Shown here piece by piece: positions 1 through 8,512 of a DNA stretch of 64,000 nt (position 1 is the first letter of the stretch; every line of letters starts with the position of its first letter). The DNA is from Clostridiales bacterium (lineage in GTDB: Bacteria > Bacillota > Clostridia > Oscillospirales > CAG-272), in the NCBI GenBank assembly GCA_012727435.1, contig JAAYHB010000021.1, positions 62,001-126,000 of the forward strand, in the 5' to 3' direction. The notes beneath the pieces are model-generated. The model had not been told where the DNA came from. It made no database searches and saw nothing but the letters and a program-made list of their open reading frames with translations. A program made the translations under genes and the position numbers.

Positions 1-1903
1 CTCTCGCCGGTCCCCATGCCGTCGCTTATCAGCGCGTAAAAATAATCATTTTCGGTCTCAAACATCACGGCGCTGTCGCCGCAGACCCCGCCGGACATCT
101 CGCCCGCGGCAGTCCGGCAGACCCGCTCGACGGTATATTTCCGCTTGGTGGTCAGGGTCATGGACAGCCTCTGCCCCCGCCCGTCGCAAAATTCGAACAT
201 CGGGTCCTCAAGCCGGCAGCCGGTTATCCTCTCAAGCACACGCTTGACAGCACCCGCGTTGGTTCTCGCGCCATTGGCCTCGATTCCCCGGGCGCAAATG
301 AATTTTCTCCTGCCCCCGTAAACATACAGCACGGCGGGGGTCAGCCCGAGATTTGACAGAGCTGCCGTAATCTTTGCCTCCATGTCGCCCGCGCGCTCAT
401 AATCGGCACGCATTTCCTCGACTGCGTCGGCGAGAATCCGCGACATCGCGTCGTAGTCGAGCGCGAAGACCCCGATTTTCTCGCTCCGCAGCACCGCCTC
501 TGTGAGCGAAGCGCAGCCGGCGTTGATATCGGAAATAATCTTCTGGATGTTCGGGCAGCGTTTTTTATATTCTCGGGTATGCAGCCGGCTTCGGCCCTCC
601 CCCGCTCGTGAAGCCCCGCGCAGAGCCGGGCTATCATGTCGAGCGAACTGCCGTATTCGAGCCCCCAGCATATGTCACGCTTGGCGCAGCCCGTACAGGT
701 CTTGTCAAATACCCGGTCGCAGACCCGCCTCAGGTCGATAATACCCGGCCGGCGCAGCCTGTCGCTGAGATTATAAAATATTTCGGAAAGCGAGGCAAAA
801 CTCCCCGACACGGCAAGCAGCTTGTCCTCGCTTGACTTTATCCGCTGTTTTGCCAGCTCGGTTTCGGCAATCAGCTTTTCCTCCCGTGAGGTTGGCAGCT
901 CATGTGTCCCCGCAAGTCCGAGAAAGCCGGCCCGCTCGGCCCCGACAAAGGCCGCCGAGGAGAGCAGCAGGCTGGGCAACAGCCGGGTGAGCGCATCAAG
1001 GCCGTCGATATACAGCCCCCACGTCATGCCCGATGCAAAGGCGGCGGCCGCTGCAAGCGTCGGCGACACGACATAAAGCAGCCCTTCGGATATCGCGGCA
1101 AGCACAAAGAGCGGCGCGTACACCGGCTCGTAGGCCACCCCGCAGACAAGCCCTGCCGCCGCCCCCGCAAGTATCCCCTCTTTCCGGCAGATCAGAAGGG
1201 TCACAAAAAAAGCACCGAAGGCGGCGGCCGAAACCCCCATAATTACAATATCGCGGGCCGAATAACAAAGCCCGCCCAATAGCACGGCGCCCCCCGCAAG
1301 GTAGCGCAAACGTTTTTTCATGCCCCCCGCGCCGCCGGCAAACCAGCCGGCAAAAAGCCAAACCAAGGCAGGCGATACAACAATCGCAAAAATTGCGCCG
1401 AAAAGGTCGTAATAGCGGTACCCGCCGGCGATTATGGTATAAAGCCCTAAAATAAAGGCGCAGAGCGACGAGGTCGTCATCCTCAGGCTGACATTCTCAC
1501 TAAAGAGCCGGGCGCGCAGCCACTTCAAACCTGCCGCAGTGGCCGGCGGCGCCTCCCCGCCGCCGGCGGTATCAATAAAAATCCGGGTGGCTACCCTGAG
1601 CAAAAGGGTTATGATATAAGCTCCGATATAGACCACGGGGTACGGGGCCGCCTGCGCCGAGGCAATAAGCCCGACCAGAATAAAAGGGATCCTTTTTCCT
1701 GACGCGCAGAAGAAGGCCAGACCCAGTGGAAAGCTGCCTAAGGGCAGCCTGCACCCGCCGAGCAGATACGCAGCCCCGGCATATGCCAGTCCCTTCACCG
1801 CCTCGCCGGCAAGTGCTCTGCCGCGGAGCTTCAGGCCGGCCGCCGGCAGGCCTTTATCAGCTGCCTGCCCGGTAGCATATCTCCCCTGTCTTTGATTCTG
1901 CAT
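1..1903 (-). pseudogene. spoIIE: Stage II sporulation protein E, frameshifted and 3'-partial
   Basis: SpoIIE is the membrane PP2C-type phosphatase that dephosphorylates SpoIIAA to release sigma-F in the forespore. The N-terminal part is a run of hydrophobic segments (about 300 residues), followed by a cytoplasmic linker. The frame then breaks at the A6 run at 561-566 (read on the minus strand). One frame back, reading resumes without a stop to the window edge with KRCPNIQKIISDI and later the PP2C hallmarks CGDSAVMFE and LISDGMGTGE. The rest of the phosphatase domain lies outside the window. I place the start at 1903, where AAAGGACGGTGG precedes ATG; 1924 is the alternative. The defect is a one-base shortfall in a homopolymer, so it may be a sequencing error, a real mutation or a programmed -1 frameshift at A-AAA-AAC. 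The identity is secure; whether the gene is intact is open. Confidence 0.85.
560..566 (-). other. A-AAA-AAC slippery heptamer at the spoIIE frame break
   Basis: In the upstream reading frame the minus strand reads ATA AAA AAC, so the last A plus the next two codons form the X-XXY-YYZ heptamer A AAA AAC. A -1 slip makes the next codon CGC and exactly restores the conserved downstream SpoIIE frame. A missing A in the homopolymer explains the same picture. Confidence 0.5.
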
Positions 1904-2159
1904 CGAGTCCACCGTCCTTTGCATCCAGCCTGTCCGTTTGGTGTGTATATAATACAACGCCGGAACACACAAAACACGTCGAAGCGGCGGGCGCGTGAAT
2001 TGAGTTATCAGGGCGGGCAATCGTGCGAAATGACCACGTATAGGTTTTGGCGGCGGCGGGAGACAAAAATAATAATTATTTATGGCATATACCGGTGGTT
2101 TTTGAGATAATATCCCGAGCGATTTTTTTAATTCGAGCATGTGTTTTTGGTTATACCCC

Positions 2160-2188
2160 TTTCAATTATTGTATAAATATGGTATAAT
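2160..2188 (+). promoter_or_regulatory. Sigma-A promoter of the SLOG gene
   Basis: The -35 box TTTCAA (2160-2165, 3 of 6 matches) is followed by a 17-bp spacer and the perfect -10 TATAAT (2183-2188). A TGG triplet precedes the -10, making an extended -10. Confidence 0.6.
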
Positions 2189-2230
2189 ATCCTCACGGCG
2201 TCAGCAACATTAAAATTTTATGAGGTCACA

Positions 2231-2707
2231 ATGGAGCCAAAGCTTGCATGCTGTTTTACCGGACACCGCTCAATACCATACAAAACTTTGAGGAAGCTGA
2301 ACATACTGCTAACCGATACCATCCGTTCGCTCGCGGCCGGCGGTATCCGCGTATTCCGCACCGGGGGAGCTGTCGGCTTTGACACTCTGGCTGCGCTCAA
2401 GGTTCTGGAACTGCGCGACCAGCTCGGCATCGAGCTTGAGCTGATATTGCCCTGCCGTGACCAGACCCGCGGCTGGAGCGACCGGGATAAGAAATATTAC
2501 GATTACATACTCTCGGCCTGCGACCGTTATTATTATATCAGCGACACTTACACCCGCGACTGTATGCTTGAGCGCGACCGTAAGCTGGTTGAGGGCTGTA
2601 TCCGTTGTGTTGCCTATTGCAAAAAGAAAACCGGAGGCACGGCATATACCATGTACTACGCGCTGAAAAAGGGTATCGAGGTCATAAATCTTGCCGACTC
2701 TGTCTGA
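2231..2707 (+). CDS. SLOG-family (DUF1273-like) protein
   Basis: This 158-residue protein has the Rossmann-like SLOG fold features: an N-terminal strand ending in CCFTGHR, and the glycine-rich RTGGAVGFDTLAA (about residues 44-56) that binds nucleotide-like ligands in the family. It ends with TGGTAYTMYYALKKGIEVINL, which resembles the last nucleotide-binding loop. Family members related to YpsA are common single-domain proteins in Firmicutes with no settled function; NAD- or nucleotide-derived ligand binding is inferred from the fold. TGAGGT lies 5 bases before ATG, and the gene has its own promoter, divergent from spoIIE. It is followed 92 bp later by ogt, which has a separate promoter. Confidence 0.75.
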   Translation: MEPKLACCFTGHRSIPYKTLRKLNILLTDTIRSLAAGGIRVFRTGGAVGFDTLAALKVLELRDQLGIELELILPCRDQTRGWSDRDKKYYDYILSACDRYYYISDTYTRDCMLERDRKLVEGCIRCVAYCKKKTGGTAYTMYYALKKGIEVINLADSV

Positions 2708-2747
2708 ATATCGTCCGGCAGCCGCGCAAACCCGCCCGCCGAAAGCA

Positions 2748-2776
2748 TTTTCAAACGCCCCGCTTTATGGTATAAT
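2748..2776 (+). promoter_or_regulatory. Sigma-A promoter of ogt
   Basis: TTTTCA (2748-2753, 4 of 6), 17-bp spacer, TATAAT (2771-2776) preceded by TGG (extended -10). It lies 24 bp before the start codon. Confidence 0.65.
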
Positions 2777-2799
2777 AACCGTGAAGCGAGGTGTTTTTT

Positions 2800-3276
2800 A
2801 TGGACAGATTTGCATTTTACAATACCCGGCTGGGACTGCTGAAAATAGGCTATACCAACACAGCGGTATTTTCTCTCACAATGACCGACAAACCCGACGC
2901 CCCGAACCAACCCTCGGAACTCTCGGAGCGGGCGTACACAGAAATTCAGGAATACCTCGCCGGGGAGAGGCAGGCTTTTGATTTTGAATATGAACTTCGC
3001 GGCACCCTGTTTCAGGTTTCGGTCTGGCGCGCGCTTGCCGGAATTCCTTACGGGCAGACACGGACCTACCGGCAGATTGCCGAAGCGACAGGCAATCCGC
3101 GCGCCTGCCGTGCGGTCGGCATGGCCTTAAGCAGAAACCCGCTTATGATTGTAATTCCCTGCCACCGGGTGACAGGCACCGGCGGGAGCCTTGTCGGATA
3201 TGCCGGCGGAATTGAGCTAAAAAGGTTTTTGCTTGAGCTTGAGAGCCGTGTAGTCAATACGAACCGACAGAATTGA
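2800..3276 (+). CDS. ogt: Methylated-DNA--protein-cysteine S-methyltransferase
   Basis: This suicide repair enzyme transfers alkyl groups from O6-alkylguanine in DNA to its own cysteine. The 158-residue protein is of normal length for Ogt. The acceptor motif IVIPCHRVTGTGGSLVGYAGG is complete, with the catalytic Cys in PCHRV. The preceding helix-turn-helix region (FQVSVWRALAGIPYGQTRTYRQIA) is the standard DNA-binding segment. The start at 2800 is chosen because GCGAGGTG precedes that ATG; a GTG three codons upstream is the first in-frame alternative but overlaps the ribosome-binding site. The gene appears monocistronic. Confidence 0.93.
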   Translation: MDRFAFYNTRLGLLKIGYTNTAVFSLTMTDKPDAPNQPSELSERAYTEIQEYLAGERQAFDFEYELRGTLFQVSVWRALAGIPYGQTRTYRQIAEATGNPRACRAVGMALSRNPLMIVIPCHRVTGTGGSLVGYAGGIELKRFLLELESRVVNTNRQN

Positions 3277-3353
3277 AACTGCCGACGGCCCGGTTTTGGC
3301 GGTATTTTAATAAATTTACTTCCGAATAACCGCATCAAATCTCGTCATTCCCC

Positions 3354-3382
3354 TTGAAAAACCGGAACATATGTGGTAGAAT
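3354..3382 (+). promoter_or_regulatory. Promoter of tRNA-Arg
   Basis: TTGAAA (3354-3359), 17-bp spacer, TAGAAT (3377-3382) with an upstream TGG. Transcription would start about 8 bp before the mature tRNA. Confidence 0.65.
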
Positions 3383-3396
3383 TGTAGGGCTGTAAT

Positions 3397-3473
3397 CTGC
3401 CCGTGGCGCAGTTGGATAGCGCGCAAGACTCCGACTCTTGAGGTCGCAGGTTCAAGTCCTGTCGGGCAGGCCA
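3397..3473 (+). tRNA. tRNA-Arg (anticodon CCG)
   Basis: A full cloverleaf can be drawn: acceptor CTGCCCG/CGGGCAG (3397-3403 with 3463-3469), D stem GCGC/GCGC, anticodon stem CAAGA/TCTTG with loop CTCCGAC, T stem GCAGG/CCTGT with loop TTCAAGT, discriminator G, and an encoded CCA end (3471-3473). The anticodon CCG reads CGG arginine codons. It stands alone, not in a tRNA cluster. Confidence 0.95.
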
Positions 3474-3474
3474 G

Positions 3475-3516
3475 AAAAAAAGCAGTAATTTGTCCGGACA
3501 AATTACTGCTTTTTTT
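3475..3516. terminator. Perfect palindromic terminator after tRNA-Arg
   Basis: A run of A, the arm GCAGTAATTTGTCC, its exact reverse complement and a run of T form a symmetric palindrome of about 42 bp with essentially no loop. It starts two bases after the CCA end. Being symmetric, it can also stop the convergent AraC gene. Confidence 0.9.
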
Positions 3517-3633
3517 CATTATGCTATATTGAGGACTTTAATTGCCGGAATACAAACAAGGAATCATAAAACCGAATTTTCTTATTGTTAAGGCAAGAAA
3601 GGTATTAAGAATTGGCGTAAGTACGGGGCGCGG

Positions 3634-3665
3634 AAAAAGGGTTTTAAGCGGGTGCGGGGCGGAGC
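3634..3665 (-). repeat. Truncated copy of the composite intergenic repeat
   Basis: Read on the minus strand this is half of the GC module (GCTCCGCCCC), the C-rich linker, and the left arm CTTAAAACCCTTTTT of the A/T stem. The right arm and tail are missing. It lies just beyond the 3' end of the AraC gene. Confidence 0.5.
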
Positions 3666-3673
3666 TTCACGAA

Positions 3674-4591
3674 TCATATTTCCTGAATTCTTTTTGTGCC
3701 GGCATTAAGCTGGCGGCGCTTAACCTTGGAGTTTACCGAGAAAAGCAGCGAGTTACGGTAGTCGCGCGGGGACATGCCTGTATAGATTTTGAATATCCGG
3801 GAGAAATACTGAGGGGTATCAAATCCGAGGAGTGCCGCGGTCTCGCGGATGGTTTTACCCTGCCGCATGAGCTCCCGGGCTGCCTCTATCTTTTTTTCTG
3901 TGAAATAGGTGATTATAGTTTTGCCGGTTGCCTCGCGGAAAAGAGCGCAGAGCCGGCTCTTTCCGTAATGGAATTCCTCGCAGAGCTGCCCGATGGTCAC
4001 CCTGTCGTAAATATGCTGGTCAAGGTAGGACATTATTCTGTCTACAAGGCTGTTGTCGGACTGCTTGGGCCGGTCGGGGATTTCGACGTTTGCCGGGACG
4101 GTCAGACTGCGCAGCAGTTGAATGAGCAGCGTCTCAAGCAAAATACGTATCATCTGCTGCCCGCCGAGCGGAGCATCGGGAAGAAGGGTCATCGGGAGAG
4201 CCGAGCAGTTGAAGACCTTGGTGCCCTCTTCTATTATTGAGGTAATGAGCGGGCGGAGAGGAGGCGGAAGGGTGATGGGTGATCCTCCGAAACGCTTCAT
4301 CGCTGCCGATTTGCAGTTGAAGGATATGATGAAAACATTGGCCCCCTGTGTGCCGTCACAGATTATTCTGTGCGGCAGATTCGGCCGGTGCAGGATTACC
4401 TCACCACATTTTAAGGGGAACTCCTTCTCGCCGGCACAAACGCGGGTTATTCCCCTGTCTACATAGATGAGCTCCCAGAAGTTATGCACATCAAGTCCCG
4501 AGCGATAACCGGGGGCAAAGCCGAGATACAGAATCGTAGTTACCTTACTCACATGAAGCAGGTTTTTCAGCGGAATCTCAACGTATTTCAT
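3674..4591 (-). CDS. AraC-family transcriptional regulator
   Basis: The 305-residue protein has an N-terminal cupin-like sensor half (VDRGITRVCAGEKEFPLKCGEVILHRPNLPHR, residues about 48-80) and a C-terminal double helix-turn-helix of about 100 residues: TIGQLCEEFHYGKSRLCALFREATG, then TIRETAALLGFDTPQYFSRIFKIYTGMSPRDYR, the AraC signature. It is transcribed divergently from the oxidoreductase/isomerase/lipoprotein genes at 4870-8303 across a 278-bp gap. It is therefore the likely sugar-responsive regulator of those genes; that link is inferred from position only. AAGGAACC sits directly before the ATG. Confidence 0.88.
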   Translation of the reverse strand: MKYVEIPLKNLLHVSKVTTILYLGFAPGYRSGLDVHNFWELIYVDRGITRVCAGEKEFPLKCGEVILHRPNLPHRIICDGTQGANVFIISFNCKSAAMKRFGGSPITLPPPLRPLITSIIEEGTKVFNCSALPMTLLPDAPLGGQQMIRILLETLLIQLLRSLTVPANVEIPDRPKQSDNSLVDRIMSYLDQHIYDRVTIGQLCEEFHYGKSRLCALFREATGKTIITYFTEKKIEAARELMRQGKTIRETAALLGFDTPQYFSRIFKIYTGMSPRDYRNSLLFSVNSKVKRRQLNAGTKRIQEI

Positions 4592-4756
4592 GGTTCCTTT
4601 TTTCCTTGGTTCTCATCTGTTATTGCCCGCCAAAACAGGCTCGATTCGGAGTGCTGTTTCATTGCCCTTAATATAGCACAGAATTAACCGATTTGCAACA
4701 TTATTTTCCGGCCATACGCTCTGGAATATTGTATAACTTTTTCATACTATACTATC

Positions 4757-4785
4757 TTATCGCAAAAGAACTGTTATGCTATTAT
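4757..4785 (+). promoter_or_regulatory. Possible promoter of the oxidoreductase operon
   Basis: TATTAT (4780-4785) preceded by TGC could be an extended -10; the -35 at 17 bp (TTATCG) is poor, as expected for a promoter needing an activator such as the divergent AraC protein. The 278-bp gap shows no clear terminator or small gene. Confidence 0.3.
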
Positions 4786-4869
4786 TAGTATTAGTGTACA
4801 TCACACCTTGCCTGCCGCAACGGTTTCCGCACACCGGGCGAGGGGGTAAAACACGGAGAAAAACAGAAC

Positions 4870-5892
4870 ATGAACAGTACAGAAATCAAGTCGGCAATTA
4901 TCGGATTCGGCGGAATTGCCCGTTCCCACAAACGCGCATATGACGCTTTGAGACAGGCCGGCTTTCCGGTAAGCCTTGTCGCAATCTGCGACATCGACCC
5001 CGGTCAGTTCAGCAAAGCTCTGGCCATAAACATTGACGGCAGCTCGAAATGCGATATTTCGGCCCAGCACCTCTACACCAGCCTTGACGAAATGCTGGAA
5101 AATGAGGACTTTGACATGGCAGACATCTGCCTGCCATCGTATCTGCACAAGGAATACACGGAGCGGCTGCTGCGCGCCGGCAAGCATGTTATGTGCGAGA
5201 AGCCTATGGCGCTCTCCTCGTCAGACTGCGCCGATATGATAAAAACGGCACGCGAATGCGGCCGTGAGCTTATGGTCGGCCAGTGCCTGAGGTTTGAGCC
5301 GCTCTATCTTTTTCTAAAGGAGGCAATCGACAAAAACACCTTCGGCAGGGTGAAGGCCGCATATTTTGACCGTCTTTCCTCGCCGCCTCACTGGGGCTTT
5401 GAGGGCTGGTACCGCGACACTGCACGCAGCGGTGGCGCCATTATGGACCTGCACATCCACGACGTCGACATGGCGCGGTTTTTGTTCGGGGAGCCGGATG
5501 CGGCCTCGGCAATCTCATATGACACCTTTGCTCGCTGGGCGGTTGTCAACAGCCGCTTTATGTACGGCGACGACAGGATTATCGTGGCAAACGCCTCATG
5601 GGACGAGGCCAAGAGCGTGAAATTCTCAATGTCATACCGGGTAAGATTCGAGCAGGCCACAGTAAAACTTGAGGGCGGCGTGGTTACCGTCTACCCTGAA
5701 GACGGCGCGCCCTACACCCCGGAGCTGCTGCGCGCAAATCGCATGGCCGAGCAGCTCAGGACATTTGTCACAACAATTCTTCAGGGCGGAGGAAACAAGG
5801 TAAACCCGCCCGAGAGCGCCATGATGACCGTTAGACTTGTCGAAAAGCTGCGCGAGAGCGCCGACAACGGGGGCGTTATTGTAACCGTTTGA
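4870..5892 (+). CDS. Gfo/Idh/MocA-family oxidoreductase
   Basis: An NAD(P)-dependent sugar or inositol dehydrogenase family protein of typical length (340 residues). The N-terminal Rossmann motif is IIGFGGIARSH (about residues 10-20), and the family's EKP catalytic lysine motif is present as VMCEKPMAL (about 116-124). The central GGAIMDLHIHDVDMARFLFG carries the conserved Asp/His pair of the C-terminal sheet domain. It is followed 24 bp later by a TIM-barrel isomerase, a pair common in inositol, glycoside or 3-keto-sugar metabolism. The substrate cannot be read from the sequence. GGAG lies about 12 bases before ATG. Confidence 0.9.
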   Translation: MNSTEIKSAIIGFGGIARSHKRAYDALRQAGFPVSLVAICDIDPGQFSKALAINIDGSSKCDISAQHLYTSLDEMLENEDFDMADICLPSYLHKEYTERLLRAGKHVMCEKPMALSSSDCADMIKTARECGRELMVGQCLRFEPLYLFLKEAIDKNTFGRVKAAYFDRLSSPPHWGFEGWYRDTARSGGAIMDLHIHDVDMARFLFGEPDAASAISYDTFARWAVVNSRFMYGDDRIIVANASWDEAKSVKFSMSYRVRFEQATVKLEGGVVTVYPEDGAPYTPELLRANRMAEQLRTFVTTILQGGGNKVNPPESAMMTVRLVEKLRESADNGGVIVTV

Positions 5893-5916
5893 AAAAGATA
5901 AATAGGGGTGAAAACA

Positions 5917-6765
5917 ATGAGGAAACTAGGCGTACTCATCAATTGCGGTCCCAAGACCGACGTTATGGCAGAATTTAAAAGGGCCGTGGATTTCGGAATG
6001 CAGACCTGCCAGCTCTGCATATGGAACCAGGCGACCTATACCGACGAGAAGGCGGCCGAAATAAACGAAGCCCGCGAGGCCACCGGTCTTGAAATTTCGA
6101 CCCTCTGGGCAGGCTGGTCAGGTCCTAAGGAATGGAATTTTATCTATGGCCCCTCAACACTCGGGCTGGTTCCCCCCGCCTACCGCATGCAGCGGCTCGC
6201 CGAACTGCACAACGCTTCGGCCTTCGCGGCAAAAATCAATGTCAGGCAGATAGCGACACATGTCGGCTTCCTCCCCGAGAACCCCGACGACATTAACTTT
6301 ACCGGAACTGTCGCCGCCCTTCGCAACCTGGCCACAGCAATGGCGGCCCGGGGGCAGTATTTTCTGTTTGAGACCGGGCAGGAGACGCCGGTTACCATGC
6401 TGCGCACCATCGAGACAATAGGCACCTCAAATCTCGGCATCAACTTCGACACCGCGAACCTTATCCTCTACGGCAAGGCAAATCCGCTTGACGCGCTTGA
6501 CATTTTCGGAAAGTACGTCATGGACACCCACCTCAAGGACGGCTTATATCCGACCGACGGGATGAAGCTCGGCAAGCAGGTGCCGCTCGGCCAGGGGCGC
6601 GCGAATATCCCGGCAATCGTCGACAAGCTCGACGCCCTCGGTTATACCGGAGCCTACACCATCGAATGCGAGCTCAAGGGCGACGACAAGATTGCCCTGA
6701 TAAGGGATGCACAGGCCTACATGCTTGATATTTTCGAGCGGAAAGCAAACAGCGTCGACTCTTAA
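5917..6765 (+). CDS. Sugar phosphate isomerase/epimerase (AP-endonuclease 2 fold)
   Basis: This 282-residue TIM-barrel protein belongs to the xylose isomerase-like/AP endonuclease family 2 group (IolE/IolI/3-ketosugar epimerase relatives). The family metal-site pattern is visible: TGQETPV (Glu of strand 5), GINFDTANLILYG (Asp/Asn), MDTHLKDG (His-Lys-Asp) and YTIECELKG (terminal Glu). The start is placed at 5917 because AGGGGTG precedes that ATG; the GTG at 5908 overlaps the ribosome-binding site. It sits between the oxidoreductase and a sugar-type binding lipoprotein in one apparent operon, so a joint carbohydrate oxidation/isomerisation role is likely. Confidence 0.88.
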   Translation: MRKLGVLINCGPKTDVMAEFKRAVDFGMQTCQLCIWNQATYTDEKAAEINEAREATGLEISTLWAGWSGPKEWNFIYGPSTLGLVPPAYRMQRLAELHNASAFAAKINVRQIATHVGFLPENPDDINFTGTVAALRNLATAMAARGQYFLFETGQETPVTMLRTIETIGTSNLGINFDTANLILYGKANPLDALDIFGKYVMDTHLKDGLYPTDGMKLGKQVPLGQGRANIPAIVDKLDALGYTGAYTIECELKGDDKIALIRDAQAYMLDIFERKANSVDS

Positions 6766-6806
6766 GCAGGTAATCTGCACTTAATATTTTAGGAGGCATT
6801 AGGCTT

Positions 6807-8303
6807 ATGAAGCATATTATTCGGTTATTGGCTCTATTCATGCTGGCGATAATGCTGCTGCCTACCTTCGTGGCCTGCACCGACCAGGCGGGAGATGATG
6901 AAACAACACCCGTGCTCGGCACCTCGGAAGAAAGCAGCAGCGAAGAAGTCACCACTCAGGACAATCTCCCGGAGCTTGACTTCGGGAAGGAGGAAATCCG
7001 CTTTATCAGCCGCAACAGCGACTGGGTGCGCGGCGAAATTGCGGTCGAAGAGCAGAGCGGAGACCTGATAAACGACGCGATTTTCAACAGGAATATCGCG
7101 GTCGAGGAGCGCCTCAACATAAAAATCAAGAACTATGAAATTACGGGCGACAATTATGCCGTGTCCAACGAAATACGGACTGCGGTAAAGTCGGGAACCG
7201 ACGACTATGACATTATAGCCAATAGTGTTTACTCCACAATCATGTATACCTCCGAAAAAATCTTCCATAATCTTTACGATTGCGAGTATCTCGACCTTGA
7301 GCAGGGTTACTGGTCGCAGGGCTTCAATCAGGCGGCGTCGATCGGAAATGCGCAGTATATGTGCACCGGATCCATCGCGCTGACCCTCTACCGATACATG
7401 TTCGTCACCTTCTTCAACAAAAACATGTTTGAAGAAAGCAATGTCGGGAACATGTACGAAGTTGTCGAGAACGGCAATTGGACGCTTGACCGCCAGTATG
7501 AGATAGCAAGCGGGTTTTACCGCGACATAAACGGCAACGGCAGTGCCGATCTGGGCGATAGATTCGGCTTTCTGACTACCAACAAGGCCTATATTGACGC
7601 ATACTGGTCTTCCTGCAAGCTACCGATTTTAACAAAAGATTCAGAAAACTACTATGTATACAGCATCGACAAGGACCGTATGATCGTGGCGGTCGACAAA
7701 ATCCTAAACCTTTGGTACAACTGCCCCGGGTCATATATTGTCGAGAGCGTTTCGGATTCGGCCGACCAGAAAGCGGGCGCTTCAGCACTTGCCGAGGGCC
7801 GTGCGGCAATGGTAACGCTGCGGCTTGTCTCGGTTGAATCCGACGAGCTAAAAAACATGGACGACAAATACGGAATAATACCTATACCCAAACTCGACGA
7901 ATATCAGGACCGGTATTATACCTTCCTGCACGACCAGTTCACCGCATTCGGAATAGTATCCACCGTCAAGGAAGACAGGCTTCAGATGATGGGGGCGGTG
8001 CTTGAGGCGATGGCCTCCGAGAGCTACAAGTCGGTAATTCCGGTCTATTACGATATCGCGCTCAAGTACAGGTATGCCAAGGACGAGGAATCCGGCAGGA
8101 TGCTCGACATGATATATGCCTCAATTTATATTGATCCCGGTGTACTCTACACCAAAGTACTCTCCTCTGTCCACCAGCAGCTCCGCGAAATTATAAGGAG
8201 CAAAAACAATGCCGTGGTGTCCACATTCAAAACGCTTGACAAGGTTGTAGAGAAACAGGTAAAAACCCTGAACGATTCGCTCGCCGCAATGCAGGGGGGA
8301 TAA
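6807..8303 (+). CDS. Extracellular solute-binding lipoprotein (family 1-like)
   Basis: The 498-residue protein starts with a lipoprotein signal (MKHIIRLLALFMLAIMLLPT, then FVAC with the lipidated Cys near residue 24) and a Ser/Glu/Thr-rich tether. The body looks like an ABC sugar-binding protein: NWTLDRQYEIASGFYRDINGNG with an EF-hand-like DINGNGSADLGD loop, and KYGIIPIPKLDEYQDRYY. AGGAGG precedes ATG by 12 bases. No permease or ATPase gene is adjacent, so it must use transporter subunits encoded elsewhere or serve as a sensor. It is a diverged paralogue of the lipoprotein at 9803-11248. The hairpin after it closes the operon. Confidence 0.85.
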   Translation: MKHIIRLLALFMLAIMLLPTFVACTDQAGDDETTPVLGTSEESSSEEVTTQDNLPELDFGKEEIRFISRNSDWVRGEIAVEEQSGDLINDAIFNRNIAVEERLNIKIKNYEITGDNYAVSNEIRTAVKSGTDDYDIIANSVYSTIMYTSEKIFHNLYDCEYLDLEQGYWSQGFNQAASIGNAQYMCTGSIALTLYRYMFVTFFNKNMFEESNVGNMYEVVENGNWTLDRQYEIASGFYRDINGNGSADLGDRFGFLTTNKAYIDAYWSSCKLPILTKDSENYYVYSIDKDRMIVAVDKILNLWYNCPGSYIVESVSDSADQKAGASALAEGRAAMVTLRLVSVESDELKNMDDKYGIIPIPKLDEYQDRYYTFLHDQFTAFGIVSTVKEDRLQMMGAVLEAMASESYKSVIPVYYDIALKYRYAKDEESGRMLDMIYASIYIDPGVLYTKVLSSVHQQLREIIRSKNNAVVSTFKTLDKVVEKQVKTLNDSLAAMQGG

Positions 8304-8337
8304 CCTCACTCTGGGGCTCCAACCCTGACAAGGCAAG

Positions 8338-8373
8338 AACCCGGACAGCTTATTCTCGGCTGTCCGGGTTTTT
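8338..8373 (+). terminator. Rho-independent terminator
   Basis: The 12-bp stem AACCCGGACAGC/GCTGTCCGGGTT with a 9-base loop is followed by TTT. It closes the oxidoreductase-isomerase-lipoprotein operon. Confidence 0.88.
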
Positions 8374-8420
8374 CACATAATTCCAAAAAATGACTTAGAA
8401 ATGCAACCAGATATTTTGCA

Positions 8421-8449
8421 TTGAAATTATGCCGCTCGTCGTCTATAAT
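8421..8449 (+). promoter_or_regulatory. Strong sigma-A promoter of the CAP-domain gene
   Basis: TTGAAA (8421-8426), 17-bp spacer, TATAAT (8444-8449). The predicted transcript begins about 8456. Confidence 0.8.
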
Positions 8450-8457
8450 AAGAAGCG

Positions 8458-8480
8458 TGCCGGGGATACTCGCCCCGGCA
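8458..8480 (+). promoter_or_regulatory. 5'-terminal mRNA hairpin
   Basis: TGCCGGGG/CCCCGGCA forms a perfect 8-bp stem with a 7-base loop, at the predicted 5' end of the transcript and 16 bp before the AAAGGAG ribosome-binding site. No T tract follows, so it is more likely an mRNA stabiliser than a terminator. Confidence 0.5.
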
Positions 8481-8512
8481 TAAATACGCAATACCGAAAG
8501 GAGACGACTACT

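Noticed and set aside
1970..1990. Spo0A box upstream of spoIIE
   Set aside because: ACGTCGAA matches TGTCGAA at 6 of 7 positions only, single copy, and no promoter geometry supports it.
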